A DNA stretch of 64,000 nucleotides from Pseudomonas sp. R76 (GCF_009834565.1 NZ_CP019428.1:2914001-2978000), one strand, 5' to 3'. Shown: positions 29,462 through 38,792, counted from the stretch's first letter. Program-made: numbers and translations. The notes: generated from the sequence alone by a model not told the origin.

Positions 29462-30384
29462 TGAATACCGATTACCTGCTGCAATTGGCTTATCAGCGCC
29501 TGCAGGCTGACCATAATGACGGCGCTATCGACGCGTTGCGCCAGTTGCTGGCCAGCGACCCGCATTCGGCCGAAGCCCACGCGTTGCTGGCGATCTGCCT
29601 GATGAATATGCGCCGCGTGCACGCGGCCAAGCGTGAAGTGCAGTTGGCCCTGGCGGCCGATGCGCAGATGCCGTTGGCCCACTACGCGGCCGCCCAGGTG
29701 GCGATTGCCCTGCGCAAATTCAGCCTGGCCCAGGAGCATCTGACCCAACTGTTGGATATGGAACCGCTCAACCCGATCAATTACCGCTGCCTGGCCGAGC
29801 TGTATCAATTGACCGGCCGCCTGGCGCAGAGCCGCGAGCCGTTGGAAAAAGCCCTGGAACTGGCCCCCGACGACGCTTCCAACCTGGTTGCAATGGCGCA
29901 ATTCCACCGTGCCAGCGGCCATTGGGACCAGGCGCATCAGTTCGCGCGCCAGGCATTGCAGGCCGATCCGAGCAATGCCGGCGCGGTGGTGGTGCTGGGG
30001 CATTTGCTGCTGCGTGAGGGCGATATCAATGGCGCTCGTGAGCATGCGATCTGGGCCTTGCAGGAAAACGCCACGAATGTCGCGGCGCTGCACCTGCTGA
30101 CGGCGGTAAAGGCCCGCAGCAATGTGTTTCTCGGTGCCTGGTGGCGCTTCAACAGCTGGATGAACGAACGCAGCGCCACCCGCGCGATTGTCCTGCTGCT
30201 GTTTATGTTCGTGGTCTATCGTGTGGTGGTTATCACCCTGGCGACCCAGGGTTACCCGCAAGTGGCCCAGATGATTGATTGGGCGTGGCTGGCGTTCGCC
30301 GCCTATACCTTTGCGGCGCCGCAGATCTTCAAGCGCTTGCTGGACAAGGAGCTGGTGCAGGTCAAGTTGTCCAAGGAATTCTGA
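29461..30384 (+). CDS. TPR protein with C-terminal membrane anchor
   Basis: 307 residues. Residues 1-220 form tandem TPR-like helical pairs (for example AEAHALLAICLMN, NYRCLAELYQLTGRLAQ, ASNLVAMAQFHRASG). The C-terminus has two hydrophobic segments (near 241-260 and 270-292). The ATG overlaps the upstream stop; a longer in-frame start would lie inside the preceding gene. The TPR part presumably faces the cytoplasm and scaffolds a complex with the ATPase, which is inference from architecture. Confidence 0.88.
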   Translation: MNTDYLLQLAYQRLQADHNDGAIDALRQLLASDPHSAEAHALLAICLMNMRRVHAAKREVQLALAADAQMPLAHYAAAQVAIALRKFSLAQEHLTQLLDMEPLNPINYRCLAELYQLTGRLAQSREPLEKALELAPDDASNLVAMAQFHRASGHWDQAHQFARQALQADPSNAGAVVVLGHLLLREGDINGAREHAIWALQENATNVAALHLLTAVKARSNVFLGAWWRFNSWMNERSATRAIVLLLFMFVVYRVVVITLATQGYPQVAQMIDWAWLAFAAYTFAAPQIFKRLLDKELVQVKLSKEF

Positions 30385-30463
30385 CGCGCCGGTATCGAGC
30401 CCGGTCGTCAATTGTCATAAGTGTATTCGCTGAACCAGCGACCGTTATCAAGAGGTTGTGTAC

Positions 30464-30724
30464 ATGTCGTCTTTTGCTGAAATGATCGAAAACATCACCC
30501 CGGACATCTACGAGAGCCTCAAGCTGGCCGTGGAAATCGGCAAGTGGTCCGATGGCCGCAAGCTCACCGCCGAGCAGCGCGAGCTGTCGCTGCAAGCGGT
30601 GATTGCCTGGGAAATCCAGAACCTGCCGGAAGAGCAGCGCACCGGCTACATGGGCCCGCAGGAATGCGCGTCCAAATCGGCGCCGGTGCCGAATATCCTG
30701 TTCAAGTCGGATGCGATCCATTGA
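30464..30724 (+). CDS. YeaC-like DUF1315 protein
   Basis: A conserved small protein (86 residues) beginning MSSFAEMIENITPDIYESLK, which matches the DUF1315/YeaC family. Function unknown. I start at the ATG at 30464; a GTG two codons earlier is possible. Its TGA overlaps the proposed TTG start of the next gene, suggesting coupling. Confidence 0.85.
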   Translation: MSSFAEMIENITPDIYESLKLAVEIGKWSDGRKLTAEQRELSLQAVIAWEIQNLPEEQRTGYMGPQECASKSAPVPNILFKSDAIH

Positions 30725-31551
30725 TTGAAATTGGTCGCGGTGCAGTCAGCAAAATGTCGGCGCAACTCGGTGAGCCGACTGTTCAATACGCGTTTCGTCT
30801 AGGCGATACCGAGGTGCCGGTCAACCCGTTGATCGGTACTCACGTGCGCCTGGAGTTCCTCGGTGCCATCCATTGCAGCCATTGCGGCCGCAAGACCAAG
30901 ACCAGTTTCAGCCAGGGTTACTGCTACCCGTGCATGACCAAACTGGCCCAGTGTGACCTGTGCATCATGAGCCCCGAGCGTTGCCATTACGACGCCGGCA
31001 CTTGCCGTGATCCGGGTTGGGGCGAGCAGTTCTGCATGACCGACCACGTGGTGTACCTGGCCAATTCGTCAGGCATCAAGGTCGGCATCACCCGTGCTAC
31101 CCAACTGCCGACCCGCTGGCTTGACCAGGGCGCCAGCCAGGCGTTGCCGATCATGCGCGTCGCCACCCGCCAGCAATCCGGCTTCGTCGAAGACCTGTTC
31201 CGCAGCCAGGTGGCCGACAAGACCAACTGGCGCGCGTTGCTCAAGGGTGACGCGCAATCGGTGGACCTCAAGCAGGTGCGCGATGCGCTGTTCGCCTCCT
31301 GCGCCGATGGCTTATTGAGTTTGCAGGAACGCTTTGGCCTGCAGGCCATCCAACCGGTAACCGACCTCGAACCGCTCGAAATCCGCTACCCGGTGGAGCA
31401 GTATCCCGCCAAGATCGTCAGCTTCAACCTGGACAAGAACCCGATTGCCGAAGGCACGCTGCTGGGGATCAAGGGCCAATACCTGATCTTCGACACCGGC
31501 GTTATCAACATTCGTAAGTACACGGCCTATCAGCTCGCCGTGCATCAGTAG
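30721..31551 (+). CDS. DUF2797 protein with Cys-rich region and GIY-YIG-like core
   Basis: About 276 residues if translation starts at the TTG that overlaps the preceding stop, 265 if it starts at the ATG at 30754. I prefer the TTG because IEIGRGAVSKMSAQLG looks like conserved coding sequence continuous with the domain. The N-terminal half has paired cysteines (CSHCGRK, CYPCMTK, CDLC, then further Cys), probably zinc-binding. HVVYLANSSGIKVGITR followed by TRWLDQGA and a Glu in FVEDLF resembles the GIY-YIG/T5orf172 nuclease core. Enzymatic function is unproven. Confidence 0.85.
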   Translation: MIEIGRGAVSKMSAQLGEPTVQYAFRLGDTEVPVNPLIGTHVRLEFLGAIHCSHCGRKTKTSFSQGYCYPCMTKLAQCDLCIMSPERCHYDAGTCRDPGWGEQFCMTDHVVYLANSSGIKVGITRATQLPTRWLDQGASQALPIMRVATRQQSGFVEDLFRSQVADKTNWRALLKGDAQSVDLKQVRDALFASCADGLLSLQERFGLQAIQPVTDLEPLEIRYPVEQYPAKIVSFNLDKNPIAEGTLLGIKGQYLIFDTGVINIRKYTAYQLAVHQ

Positions 31552-31564
31552 AAGGATGCCACCC

Positions 31565-34222
31565 ATGCGCACCGAACAACCGAAGATGATTTACCTGAAG
31601 GACTATCAGGCACCGGACTACCTGATCGAAGAGACGCACCTGACCTTCGAGTTGTTCGAGGACCACAGCCTGGTCCACGCGCAACTGGTGATGCGCCGCA
31701 ACCCTGAGCGTGGCCCCGGCCTGCCGCCGCTGGTGCTTGATGGCCAGCAGCTTGAGCTGCTGACCGTCAACCTGGGCGACCGCGAACTGAGCGAAGCCGA
31801 CTACCAGCTGACCGACAGCCACCTGACTCTGCACCCGACCAGTGAGACCTTCACGGTCGACACCAGCGTGCGCATTCACCCGGAAACCAACACCGCGCTG
31901 GAAGGGTTGTACAAATCCAGCGGCATGTTCTGCACCCAGTGCGAGGCCGAGGGTTTCCGCAAGATCACCTATTACCTCGACCGCCCGGACGTGATGAGCA
32001 CCTTCACCACCACGGTGATCGCCGAGCAACACAGCTACCCGGTGCTGCTGTCCAACGGCAACCCGATTGCCAGCGGCCCCGGCGAAGACGGCCGCCACTG
32101 GGCGACCTGGGAAGACCCGTTCAAGAAACCCGCTTACCTGTTCGCGCTGGTGGCCGGTGATTTGTGGTGCGTTGAAGACACCTTCACCACCATGACCGAG
32201 CGCACCGTGGCGCTGCGCATCTACGTCGAGCCGGAAAACATCGACAAGTGCCAGCACGCCATGAACAGCCTGAAAAAATCCATGCGCTGGGACGAAGAGA
32301 CCTACGGCCGCGAGTATGACCTCGACATCTTCATGATCGTCGCGGTGAATGACTTCAACATGGGCGCCATGGAGAACAAGGGCCTCAATATCTTCAACTC
32401 CAGCGCCGTGCTGGCCCGCGCCGAAACCGCCACCGACGCCGCGCACCAGCGCGTCGAGGCGATCGTCGCCCACGAATACTTCCACAACTGGTCGGGCAAC
32501 CGCGTGACCTGCCGCGACTGGTTCCAGCTGTCGCTGAAGGAAGGCTTCACGGTGTTCCGTGATTCGGGCTTCTCCGCCGACATGAACTCGGCCACCGTCA
32601 AGCGCATCCAGGACGTGGCCTACCTGCGCACGCACCAGTTCGCCGAAGACGCCGGTCCCATGGCCCACGCGGTGCGCCCGGACAGCTTTATCGAAATCTC
32701 CAACTTCTACACCCTTACCGTGTACGAAAAGGGCTCGGAAGTGGTCGGCATGATCCACACCTTGCTCGGCGCCGAAGGCTTCCGTAAAGGCAGCGACCTG
32801 TATTTCGAGCGCCACGACGGCCAGGCCGTGACCTGCGACGATTTCATCAAGGCCATGGAAGACGCCAACGGCGCCGACCTGACCCAGTTCAAGCGCTGGT
32901 ACAGCCAGGCCGGCACGCCACGCCTGGCGGTGAGCGAGTCCTACGACGCCGCCGCCAAGACCTACAGCCTGACCTTCCGCCAGAGCTGCCCGCAAACCCC
33001 GGACAAGGTTGAGAAGCTGCCATTCGTGATTCCGGTGGAATTGGGCCTGCTGGACGCGAAGGGCGCCGGCATTGCCTTGCGCCTGGCCGGTGAGGCAGCA
33101 GCGGGCGGCACCTCGCGGGTGATCTCGGTGACCGAAGCCGAGCAGACGTTCACCTTCGTCGATATCGCTGAAAAGCCGTTGCCTTCGCTGCTGCGCGGCT
33201 TCTCGGCGCCCGTGAAGTTGAGCTTCCCGTACAACCGCGACCAACTGATGTTCCTGATGCAGCACGACAGCGACGGGTTCAACCGTTGGGATGCCGGCCA
33301 GCAGTTGTCGGTGCAGGTGTTGCAGGAGTTGATTGCTCAGCATCAAGCCGGTCAGCCGTTGAAGCTCGATCAGCGCCTGATCGACGCGCTGCGCACGGTG
33401 CTCAGTGATGAAAGCCTGGACCAGGCGATGGTCGCCGAAATGCTCTCGTTGCCAAGCGAAGCCTACCTGACGGAAATCAGTGAAGTGGCGGATGTGGATG
33501 CCATCCACGCTGCCCGAGAATTCGCCCGCAAGCAGCTGGCCGGCAACCTGTACGAATCGCTGTGGCTGCGTTACCAGGCCAACCGCGAGCTGTCCAAGCA
33601 AACCCCTTACGTGGCGGCGGCCGAGCACTTTGCGCGTCGCGCCTTGCAGAACATCGCGCTGTCTTATCTGATGCTCAGCGGCAAGCCTGAAGTGCTGGCG
33701 GCAACGCTGGACCAGTTCGACACCAGCGACAACATGACCGAACGCCTGACCGCGCTGGCGGTGCTGGTGAATTCGCCGTTCGAGGCGGAGAAGGCCCAGG
33801 CGCTGGCCGTGTTTGCCGAGAACTTCAAAGACAACCCGCTGGTCATGGACCAATGGTTCAGTGTTCAGGCTGGCTGCACTTTGCCGGGCGGGCTGGCACG
33901 GGTTAAAGCGTTGATGGAACACCCGGCGTTCAACATCAAGAACCCGAACAAGGTGCGGGCGCTGATCGGCGCGTTTGCCGGTCAGAACCTGATCAACTTC
34001 CACGCCGCCGATGGCTCGGGCTACCGTTTCCTCGCCGACCTGGTGATCCAGTTGAACGGCTTCAACCCGCAGATCGCCTCGCGCCAATTGGCGCCACTGA
34101 CCCGCTGGCGTAAATACGACAGCGCGCGCCAGGCGCTGATGAAGGCGGAGCTGGAGCGCATTCGTGCATCCGGCGAGCTGTCGAGTGATGTGTTCGAGGT
34201 GGTCAGCAAGAGCCTTGCGTAA
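31565..34222 (+). CDS. pepN: Aminopeptidase N
   Basis: Cytosolic zinc M1 aminopeptidase that trims N-terminal residues from peptides. 885 residues, full length for the proteobacterial family. Exopeptidase motif GAMEN at 267-271; zinc site HEYFH at 303-307 with the third ligand Glu326 in LKEGFTVFRD. The C-terminal helical domain runs to the end. The start at 31565 (MRTEQPKMIYLKDY) is chosen over one three codons upstream because AAGGATG precedes it and it matches the family N-terminus. It follows the DUF2797 gene by 13 nt and ends at a clear terminator. Confidence 0.96.
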   Translation: MRTEQPKMIYLKDYQAPDYLIEETHLTFELFEDHSLVHAQLVMRRNPERGPGLPPLVLDGQQLELLTVNLGDRELSEADYQLTDSHLTLHPTSETFTVDTSVRIHPETNTALEGLYKSSGMFCTQCEAEGFRKITYYLDRPDVMSTFTTTVIAEQHSYPVLLSNGNPIASGPGEDGRHWATWEDPFKKPAYLFALVAGDLWCVEDTFTTMTERTVALRIYVEPENIDKCQHAMNSLKKSMRWDEETYGREYDLDIFMIVAVNDFNMGAMENKGLNIFNSSAVLARAETATDAAHQRVEAIVAHEYFHNWSGNRVTCRDWFQLSLKEGFTVFRDSGFSADMNSATVKRIQDVAYLRTHQFAEDAGPMAHAVRPDSFIEISNFYTLTVYEKGSEVVGMIHTLLGAEGFRKGSDLYFERHDGQAVTCDDFIKAMEDANGADLTQFKRWYSQAGTPRLAVSESYDAAAKTYSLTFRQSCPQTPDKVEKLPFVIPVELGLLDAKGAGIALRLAGEAAAGGTSRVISVTEAEQTFTFVDIAEKPLPSLLRGFSAPVKLSFPYNRDQLMFLMQHDSDGFNRWDAGQQLSVQVLQELIAQHQAGQPLKLDQRLIDALRTVLSDESLDQAMVAEMLSLPSEAYLTEISEVADVDAIHAAREFARKQLAGNLYESLWLRYQANRELSKQTPYVAAAEHFARRALQNIALSYLMLSGKPEVLAATLDQFDTSDNMTERLTALAVLVNSPFEAEKAQALAVFAENFKDNPLVMDQWFSVQAGCTLPGGLARVKALMEHPAFNIKNPNKVRALIGAFAGQNLINFHAADGSGYRFLADLVIQLNGFNPQIASRQLAPLTRWRKYDSARQALMKAELERIRASGELSSDVFEVVSKSLA

Positions 34223-34233
34223 GTTCGGCGTTT

Positions 34234-34265
34234 AAAAAAACGGCCTGTTCAGGCCGTTTTTTTTC
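34234..34265. terminator. Bidirectional terminator between pepN and the aldo/keto reductase
   Basis: A run of seven A, the stem ACGGCCTG/CAGGCCGT and a run of eight T form a symmetrical terminator for both convergent genes. Confidence 0.9.
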
Positions 34266-34268
34266 GTC

Positions 34269-35315
34269 TCAAATAACCGGAGGGCGAGGGCTGTCCAAGC
34301 CGTTATCGATGGGGAAACGCTCTGCGATGATCCCGTGCGGCACGCCCAGCGGTATGGCGCTGGCGGTGTCTAGGCGCGCGACGTGCTCGGCCGACAACTC
34401 CACGTCCAACGCGCCCAATGTGGCGTCAAACTGCGCGCGGGTGCGTGAGCCGAGGATCGGGATCAGTGCGGTGGTCGAACGGCGGGCCTTTGCCCTTATC
34501 CACGCGATGGCGACGTGGGTTGGGCTGGCGTCGAGTTCAGTGGCGACTGCCAGCAGGGTGTCGAGCACGGCGGTTTCGCGCGCGCTGGTTTCCGCGTGGA
34601 TCAGCATGCCCAGCTTGTTGGCGCGGTTGTCGTCGAGGCTTTCGCGGTACTTGCCGGTGAGGAAGCCACCGCCCAGGGGCGACCACAACGTAGCGCCCAG
34701 GCCGAGTGCTTCGGCCATTGGCAGTAGTTCGCGTTCGGCGCTGCGTTCGACCAGGCTGTATTCGACCTGCACGCCAATAATCGGCGCGAAGCTGCGTACT
34801 TCGGCCAGCAGGTCAGCGCGGGCAATCCGCCAGGCCGGGAAGTTGGAGAGGCCAGCATAGTGGATTTTACCGGCGCGGACCAGGTCATCGAAGCCGCGCA
34901 GAATCTCTTCCATGGGCGTGACGTTGTCGCTCATGTGCGCCCAGAGCAGGTCGATGCGGTCGGTGTTCAAGCGCTTGAGGCTTTCTTCGACGGCGCGCAC
35001 CAGGTTCTTGCGATTGTTGCCGAGCTTGATCGTACCGGCATCGGACGGCTGAGTGCGCAGGCTGTATTTGCTGGCGACGACCAGGTTGTCGCGCTCGGTG
35101 GCGATAAATTCGCCCAGCAGTTTTTCCGCCTGGCCAAACTGGTAGCCGTTGGCGGTATCGAGGAAGTTGCCACCGGCTTCCAGGTAGCCATCAAAGATCT
35201 GCTTGGCTTCCTCGCGCTCGGCGCCATGGCCCCAACCCGTACCGAAATTTCCGGTGCCCAAGGCCAGTTCAGAAACCTGCAGACCGCTGCTGCGGCCAAA
35301 GACTTTATTGCGCAT
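34269..35315 (-). CDS. Aldo/keto reductase
   Basis: 348-residue NADPH-dependent oxidoreductase of the AKR superfamily, TIM-barrel type. The catalytic tetrad can be read as Asp53, Tyr58, Lys83 and His127 (LLWAHMSDN). SPLGGGFLTGKY and a C-terminal IPILGSRTRAQ form the cofactor site. The substrate cannot be told from sequence. It is divergent from a WYL-type regulator, a common pairing in which the regulator controls the reductase. Confidence 0.92.
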   Translation of the reverse strand: MRNKVFGRSSGLQVSELALGTGNFGTGWGHGAEREEAKQIFDGYLEAGGNFLDTANGYQFGQAEKLLGEFIATERDNLVVASKYSLRTQPSDAGTIKLGNNRKNLVRAVEESLKRLNTDRIDLLWAHMSDNVTPMEEILRGFDDLVRAGKIHYAGLSNFPAWRIARADLLAEVRSFAPIIGVQVEYSLVERSAERELLPMAEALGLGATLWSPLGGGFLTGKYRESLDDNRANKLGMLIHAETSARETAVLDTLLAVATELDASPTHVAIAWIRAKARRSTTALIPILGSRTRAQFDATLGALDVELSAEHVARLDTASAIPLGVPHGIIAERFPIDNGLDSPRPPVI

Positions 35316-35474
35316 GGGAGAACTCCTGACCGTTCGGTTTTATTAAATGTTCAGCAACATGTAAATAATATTATGCTTGTAATGTTTTCGGTCAAACGGG
35401 TTTTTTACTGCTGACGTTTTCTGACAGGGGGCTCTGCTAAGCTGCGGCACTTTTTCCTTTTCGGCGGGATCAAC

Positions 35475-36191
35475 GTGTCGCGTACCACTCGTCTACTCAC
35501 TTTGCTCCAGGCCCTGCGGGGCAAAAAACGCCCGGTGACTGCCGCCGTGCTGGCCGCGCAGTTGGAGGTGTCGGAGCGTACGCTGTACCGCGATATCGCT
35601 GAATTGACTGCGTTGGGCGCGCCGATTTTCGGCGAGGCGGGGGTTGGGTATGTGTTGCGCAGTGGCTTGTTTCTGCCGCCGTTGATGCTTGACGCCGAGG
35701 AAACCGAGGCCATCGTGCTCGGCTTGCGCTACGTGGATCAGCGTGGCGATGACGTGCTCAGCCGCGCCGCAGCCAATGCCTTGGCGAAGATTGCCGACGT
35801 GCTCGATCCCACCGCGCAGGAAGCCCTGCGTAACCCAACGCTGCTGCCGGGCCCACCGGGGTTTGGCTACCCGGAAAACCGCGTGCCGCTCAACGTGTTT
35901 CGCGAGGCCATTCGCAACCAGGCCAAGCTGCATATCGACTACGCAGACGCCAGCCAGACCCAAAGCCAGCGGCTGATCTGGCCCTTGGCGCTGGGCTTTC
36001 TGAATGAAGTGCGGGTGATTGTGGCGTGGTGCGAATTGCGCGGTGCCTATCGCACCTTTCGCACCGACCGTGTGGCCGCCGCGAATGCCCAGGGCGACCG
36101 TTATCCGGGACGGCGCAGCGACTGGCTGCGGGCTTGGCGCAAGCTGATGGAGCAGAATGAATCCGGGCCCTTTACTCCTGACAAAAACTGA
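35475..36191 (+). CDS. YafY-like transcriptional regulator (HTH + WYL)
   Basis: 238 residues starting at GTG. An N-terminal winged helix-turn-helix of the HTH_11 type (LAAQLEVSERTLYRDIAELT) precedes a WYL-like ligand-binding domain (about 130-215, with LIWPLALGFLNEVRVIVAW and FRTDRV). It is divergent from the aldo/keto reductase with about 160 nt between them and probably acts there. The effector is unknown. Confidence 0.9.
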   Translation: MSRTTRLLTLLQALRGKKRPVTAAVLAAQLEVSERTLYRDIAELTALGAPIFGEAGVGYVLRSGLFLPPLMLDAEETEAIVLGLRYVDQRGDDVLSRAAANALAKIADVLDPTAQEALRNPTLLPGPPGFGYPENRVPLNVFREAIRNQAKLHIDYADASQTQSQRLIWPLALGFLNEVRVIVAWCELRGAYRTFRTDRVAAANAQGDRYPGRRSDWLRAWRKLMEQNESGPFTPDKN

Positions 36192-36242
36192 CACGTCCCT
36201 GGCTTAGCATGGCGCTACACATTACTAAAAAGGAGCTGTTCC

Positions 36243-36581
36243 ATGTCGAGCCTGCCTGAGTTGGCCCCGGCCATCGTCGCCTATATCGCTGCGACCAATA
36301 CCCGCGATACCTCGGCCATCGCCCATTGTTTTGCTGACGATGCCAACGTGTTCGATGAAGGCGAGCATCAAGTCGGTATAGCCGCCATTGCCCGTTGGAT
36401 GGAAGACACCGGGCGCCGTTATCAGCCTCGGGTCGAGGTGCTGAATGTGCAGCATCGCACCGGCAAGGTGTTGGTCAGCAATGGGATGTCCGGCAATTTC
36501 CCCGGCAGCCCGCTTGAGCTGCGCTACACCTTTCGCCTGAACGAGCAGGGCAAGATTTCGCGGCTGGATATCTCCCTGTAA
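36243..36581 (+). CDS. NTF2-like (SnoaL-type) protein
   Basis: 112 residues with the alpha+beta cone pattern of SnoaL/NTF2-like proteins: IVAYIAATNTRDTSAIAHCF, FADDANVFDEG and a closing YTFRLNEQGKISRLDISL. A strong AAGGAG lies 9 nt before the ATG. Enzymatic role unknown. The next gene starts 15 nt downstream. Confidence 0.85.
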   Translation: MSSLPELAPAIVAYIAATNTRDTSAIAHCFADDANVFDEGEHQVGIAAIARWMEDTGRRYQPRVEVLNVQHRTGKVLVSNGMSGNFPGSPLELRYTFRLNEQGKISRLDISL

Positions 36582-36596
36582 GTCATACTGGCACGC

Positions 36597-37703
36597 ATGA
36601 CTTTCGACTCGCCTCTCGCCGCTTACCAACACGCCATCGCCCAGCCAGGTTTCGTCGTCGACGACGCCCAGCGCCGGGCGGTTGACGCCTTGCAGCACTG
36701 CCACGAAGCCTTGCACCAAGGCCGTTCACCGATCACCGGGGTTTACCTCTGGGGGGCGGTGGGCCGCGGTAAAACCTGGTTGATGGACCAGTTCTACCAG
36801 ACCCTGCGGGTGCCCGCGCGGCGTCAGCATTTTCATCACTTCATGGGCTGGGTGCACCAGCGTTTGTTCCAGCTCAGCGGCATCCACGACCCGTTGCAGG
36901 CCTTGGCTCGGGAGCTCAGCCAGGAAGTGCGGGTGCTGTGTTTCGACGAGCTGTTCGTGAGTGACATTGGTGATGCGATCATTCTCGGCCGCCTGTTCCA
37001 GGTGATGTTCGAAGAAGGCGTGGTGATGGTGTGCACCTCGAACCAGCCTCCTGACCAGCTGTATGCCGATGGCTTCAACCGCGAACGCTTCCTGCCGGGC
37101 ATCGCGGCGATCAAGCAGCATATGCAGGTGGTGGCGGTAGACGGTGAGGAAGATCACCGTTTGCATCCCGGCGCGAGCTTGCAGCGTTATTGGGTGAATC
37201 AGCCGGAGGCACTCGCCACGGTGTTCAAGCAGCTGAGCGAAGGGCAGGCGGTGAGCAGCGGGCCGGTCAGTGTCGGCCATCGCTCGATTGCGGCGGTGCT
37301 GTCCAGCGATACGGTGCTTTGGTGTCGCTACTGCGATCTGTGCGAGCAGCCGTTGGCCGCCATGGACTTTATGCTGTTGTGTGATCGCTTCAGCGCGATC
37401 CTGCTGGGTGAGGTTCCCAACCTGAGTGCGCAGAAACGCCCGGCGCGCATCGCTCGGGGCACTGAAGATGCTGCCCAGCGCGTGGTGGCCGGTGATCGCG
37501 AACTGCCGCAATTGTCGGTGCACGATGACAGTGTGCGGCGCTTCATCGCGCTGGTGGACGAGTGCTACGACCGCAAAGTGCCGTTGTTTATCGAGGCCCG
37601 TGTGGCGCTGGAACATCTCTACACCGAAGGTTATCTGGAGTTTGCATTCCGCCGCACCCTGAGCCGATTACAGGAGATGCAACTTCAGCGTTTCGGCGCA
37701 TAG
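36597..37703 (+). CDS. zapE: ZapE/AFG1-like ATPase
   Basis: 368-residue P-loop ATPase of the AFG1 family, cytoplasmic. Walker A GAVGRGKT (53-60), Walker B VLCFDELFVSDI, sensor region VCTSNQPPDQLY and the family signatures RFLPGI and YWVNQP. In E. coli ZapE is associated with the division ring under stress. Pseudomonads often have more than one AFG1-like gene, and this may be the secondary copy, so the symbol is by family. RBS is unremarkable. Confidence 0.88.
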   Translation: MTFDSPLAAYQHAIAQPGFVVDDAQRRAVDALQHCHEALHQGRSPITGVYLWGAVGRGKTWLMDQFYQTLRVPARRQHFHHFMGWVHQRLFQLSGIHDPLQALARELSQEVRVLCFDELFVSDIGDAIILGRLFQVMFEEGVVMVCTSNQPPDQLYADGFNRERFLPGIAAIKQHMQVVAVDGEEDHRLHPGASLQRYWVNQPEALATVFKQLSEGQAVSSGPVSVGHRSIAAVLSSDTVLWCRYCDLCEQPLAAMDFMLLCDRFSAILLGEVPNLSAQKRPARIARGTEDAAQRVVAGDRELPQLSVHDDSVRRFIALVDECYDRKVPLFIEARVALEHLYTEGYLEFAFRRTLSRLQEMQLQRFGA

Positions 37704-37860
37704 GACAAATCCCAGGCTGAAGGCGCTTGTTGATGCGCCCAACCTTCGTGCTTTCAGGCAGGCATTTGTAGTTAATCTCCTTCATCCAGGGCCGACTCCG
37801 CGCTTACAATCGTCCTCTCAAAGGGAGCCTGTTCCCTTGTTGTCGTGATTGAGGAAGGAA

Positions 37861-38352
37861 ATGGACACCCCTGACATCCTGGTGCTGCAAGCCAGCTACA
37901 CCAACCCCGTGCATGCCGAGGCGATTGGCCTGGTGCTTAACCATTACGCCGAAGACCCGATGGGCGGCGGTCATACCTTGCCTGCCGACCTGTTGCAGCA
38001 ATTGCCGGCCGAGTTGGCCAAGCGCCCCCACGCGTTCAGCGTACTGGCGTTTGTCGGTGGCGAGCCGGCAGGTTTGGTTAACTGCTTTGAAGGGTTCTCG
38101 ACGTTTGCCTGCCGCCCGCTGGTCAACGTTCACGACGTGGTGGTGATGAACCCGTTTCGTGGCCTTGGGTTGAGTCAGAAAATGTTGCAAAAGGTCGAGG
38201 AAATCGCGCGCCAGCGAGGTTGCTGCAAGATCACCCTGGAGGTGCTTGAAGGCAATGACGTGGCTCAAGCGGCGTATCGCAAGTTTGGGTTTGATGATTC
38301 GATCTTTGACCCGGCTCACGGGCGCATGTTGTTCTGGAATAAACCGCTTTAA
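37861..38352 (+). CDS. GNAT-family N-acetyltransferase
   Basis: 163 residues with the GNAT core: VHDVVVMNPFRGLGLSQKML supplies the acetyl-CoA pyrophosphate loop (RGLGLS), and LEVLEGNDVAQAAYRKFGF the C-terminal motif. The ATG at 37861 is chosen because GAGGAAGG lies 5 nt before it. Substrate unknown. Confidence 0.9.
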   Translation: MDTPDILVLQASYTNPVHAEAIGLVLNHYAEDPMGGGHTLPADLLQQLPAELAKRPHAFSVLAFVGGEPAGLVNCFEGFSTFACRPLVNVHDVVVMNPFRGLGLSQKMLQKVEEIARQRGCCKITLEVLEGNDVAQAAYRKFGFDDSIFDPAHGRMLFWNKPL

Positions 38353-38377
38353 TAGTTGCTCTGATTAAACGCAGGGC

Positions 38378-38404
38378 AAAAAAAAGGCGCCATTAAATGG
38401 CGCC
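38378..38404 (-). terminator. Rho-independent terminator of the small exported-protein gene
   Basis: Perfect stem GGCGCCATT/AATGGCGCC; read on the minus strand it is followed by eight T. Confidence 0.85.
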
Positions 38405-38466
38405 AAGTTAACCTTTACCAACGGAGCGGGATGGCACAGGGTAATGCGGATTAACTAAGTATTAAA

Positions 38467-38688
38467 TCAGCTGTTCGGTTTTTGCTCGGTATCCGGTTGT
38501 TCGGTAGTGCGAGGCTTTACAGTCTTGCCATCGGCAATCGCTGTTTTGTCATTCGTGCCGTGTGTCTTTTGCTGCATGAAGGTGAAGTCGTTGTAGAACT
38601 GCTTGGAGCGCTCTGAACCGCCTTCTGCAAAGGCGGCAACGGAGGTCACGGTCATCAGGCTGGCGAGCATCAAGGTGGAGAGTTTCAT
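38467..38688 (-). CDS. Small exported protein of unknown function
   Basis: 73 residues: a clear Sec signal peptide (MKLSTLMLASLMTVTSVAAFA) and a polar mature part of about 52 residues rich in Lys, Thr, Gln and Glu, without Cys. I do not recognise a family. CAAGGAG is found upstream, though far from the ATG. It has its own terminator, so it is probably monocistronic. The promoter region contains spaced TTAA repeats (see 38763-38804). Confidence 0.75.
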   Translation of the reverse strand: MKLSTLMLASLMTVTSVAAFAEGGSERSKQFYNDFTFMQQKTHGTNDKTAIADGKTVKPRTTEQPDTEQKPNS

Positions 38689-38762
38689 GGCAGTATTCCG
38701 ATTAAAAGTGAAAGGTGTCCGATCACTCCTTGATCCGGTTCATGGGGCGACTATGGCGGCGT

Positions 38763-38780
38763 CTTATTAAGTGGGAATTA
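38763..38780 (-). promoter_or_regulatory. PmrA-box-like direct repeat upstream of the small exported protein
   Basis: On the minus strand GTTAAT-TCCCA-CTTAAT fits the TTAAK-N5-nTTAAK spacing of PmrA/QseB-type response-regulator sites. It lies about 75 nt before the start codon. The match is short, so chance is possible. Confidence 0.3.
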
Positions 38781-38792
38781 ACGTGGAACCGC

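Noticed and set aside
31505..34087. 860-codon open frame opposite pepN
   Set aside because: It mirrors the pepN codons; composition is abnormal (His/Val/Gly-rich) and there is no domain or ribosome-binding site.
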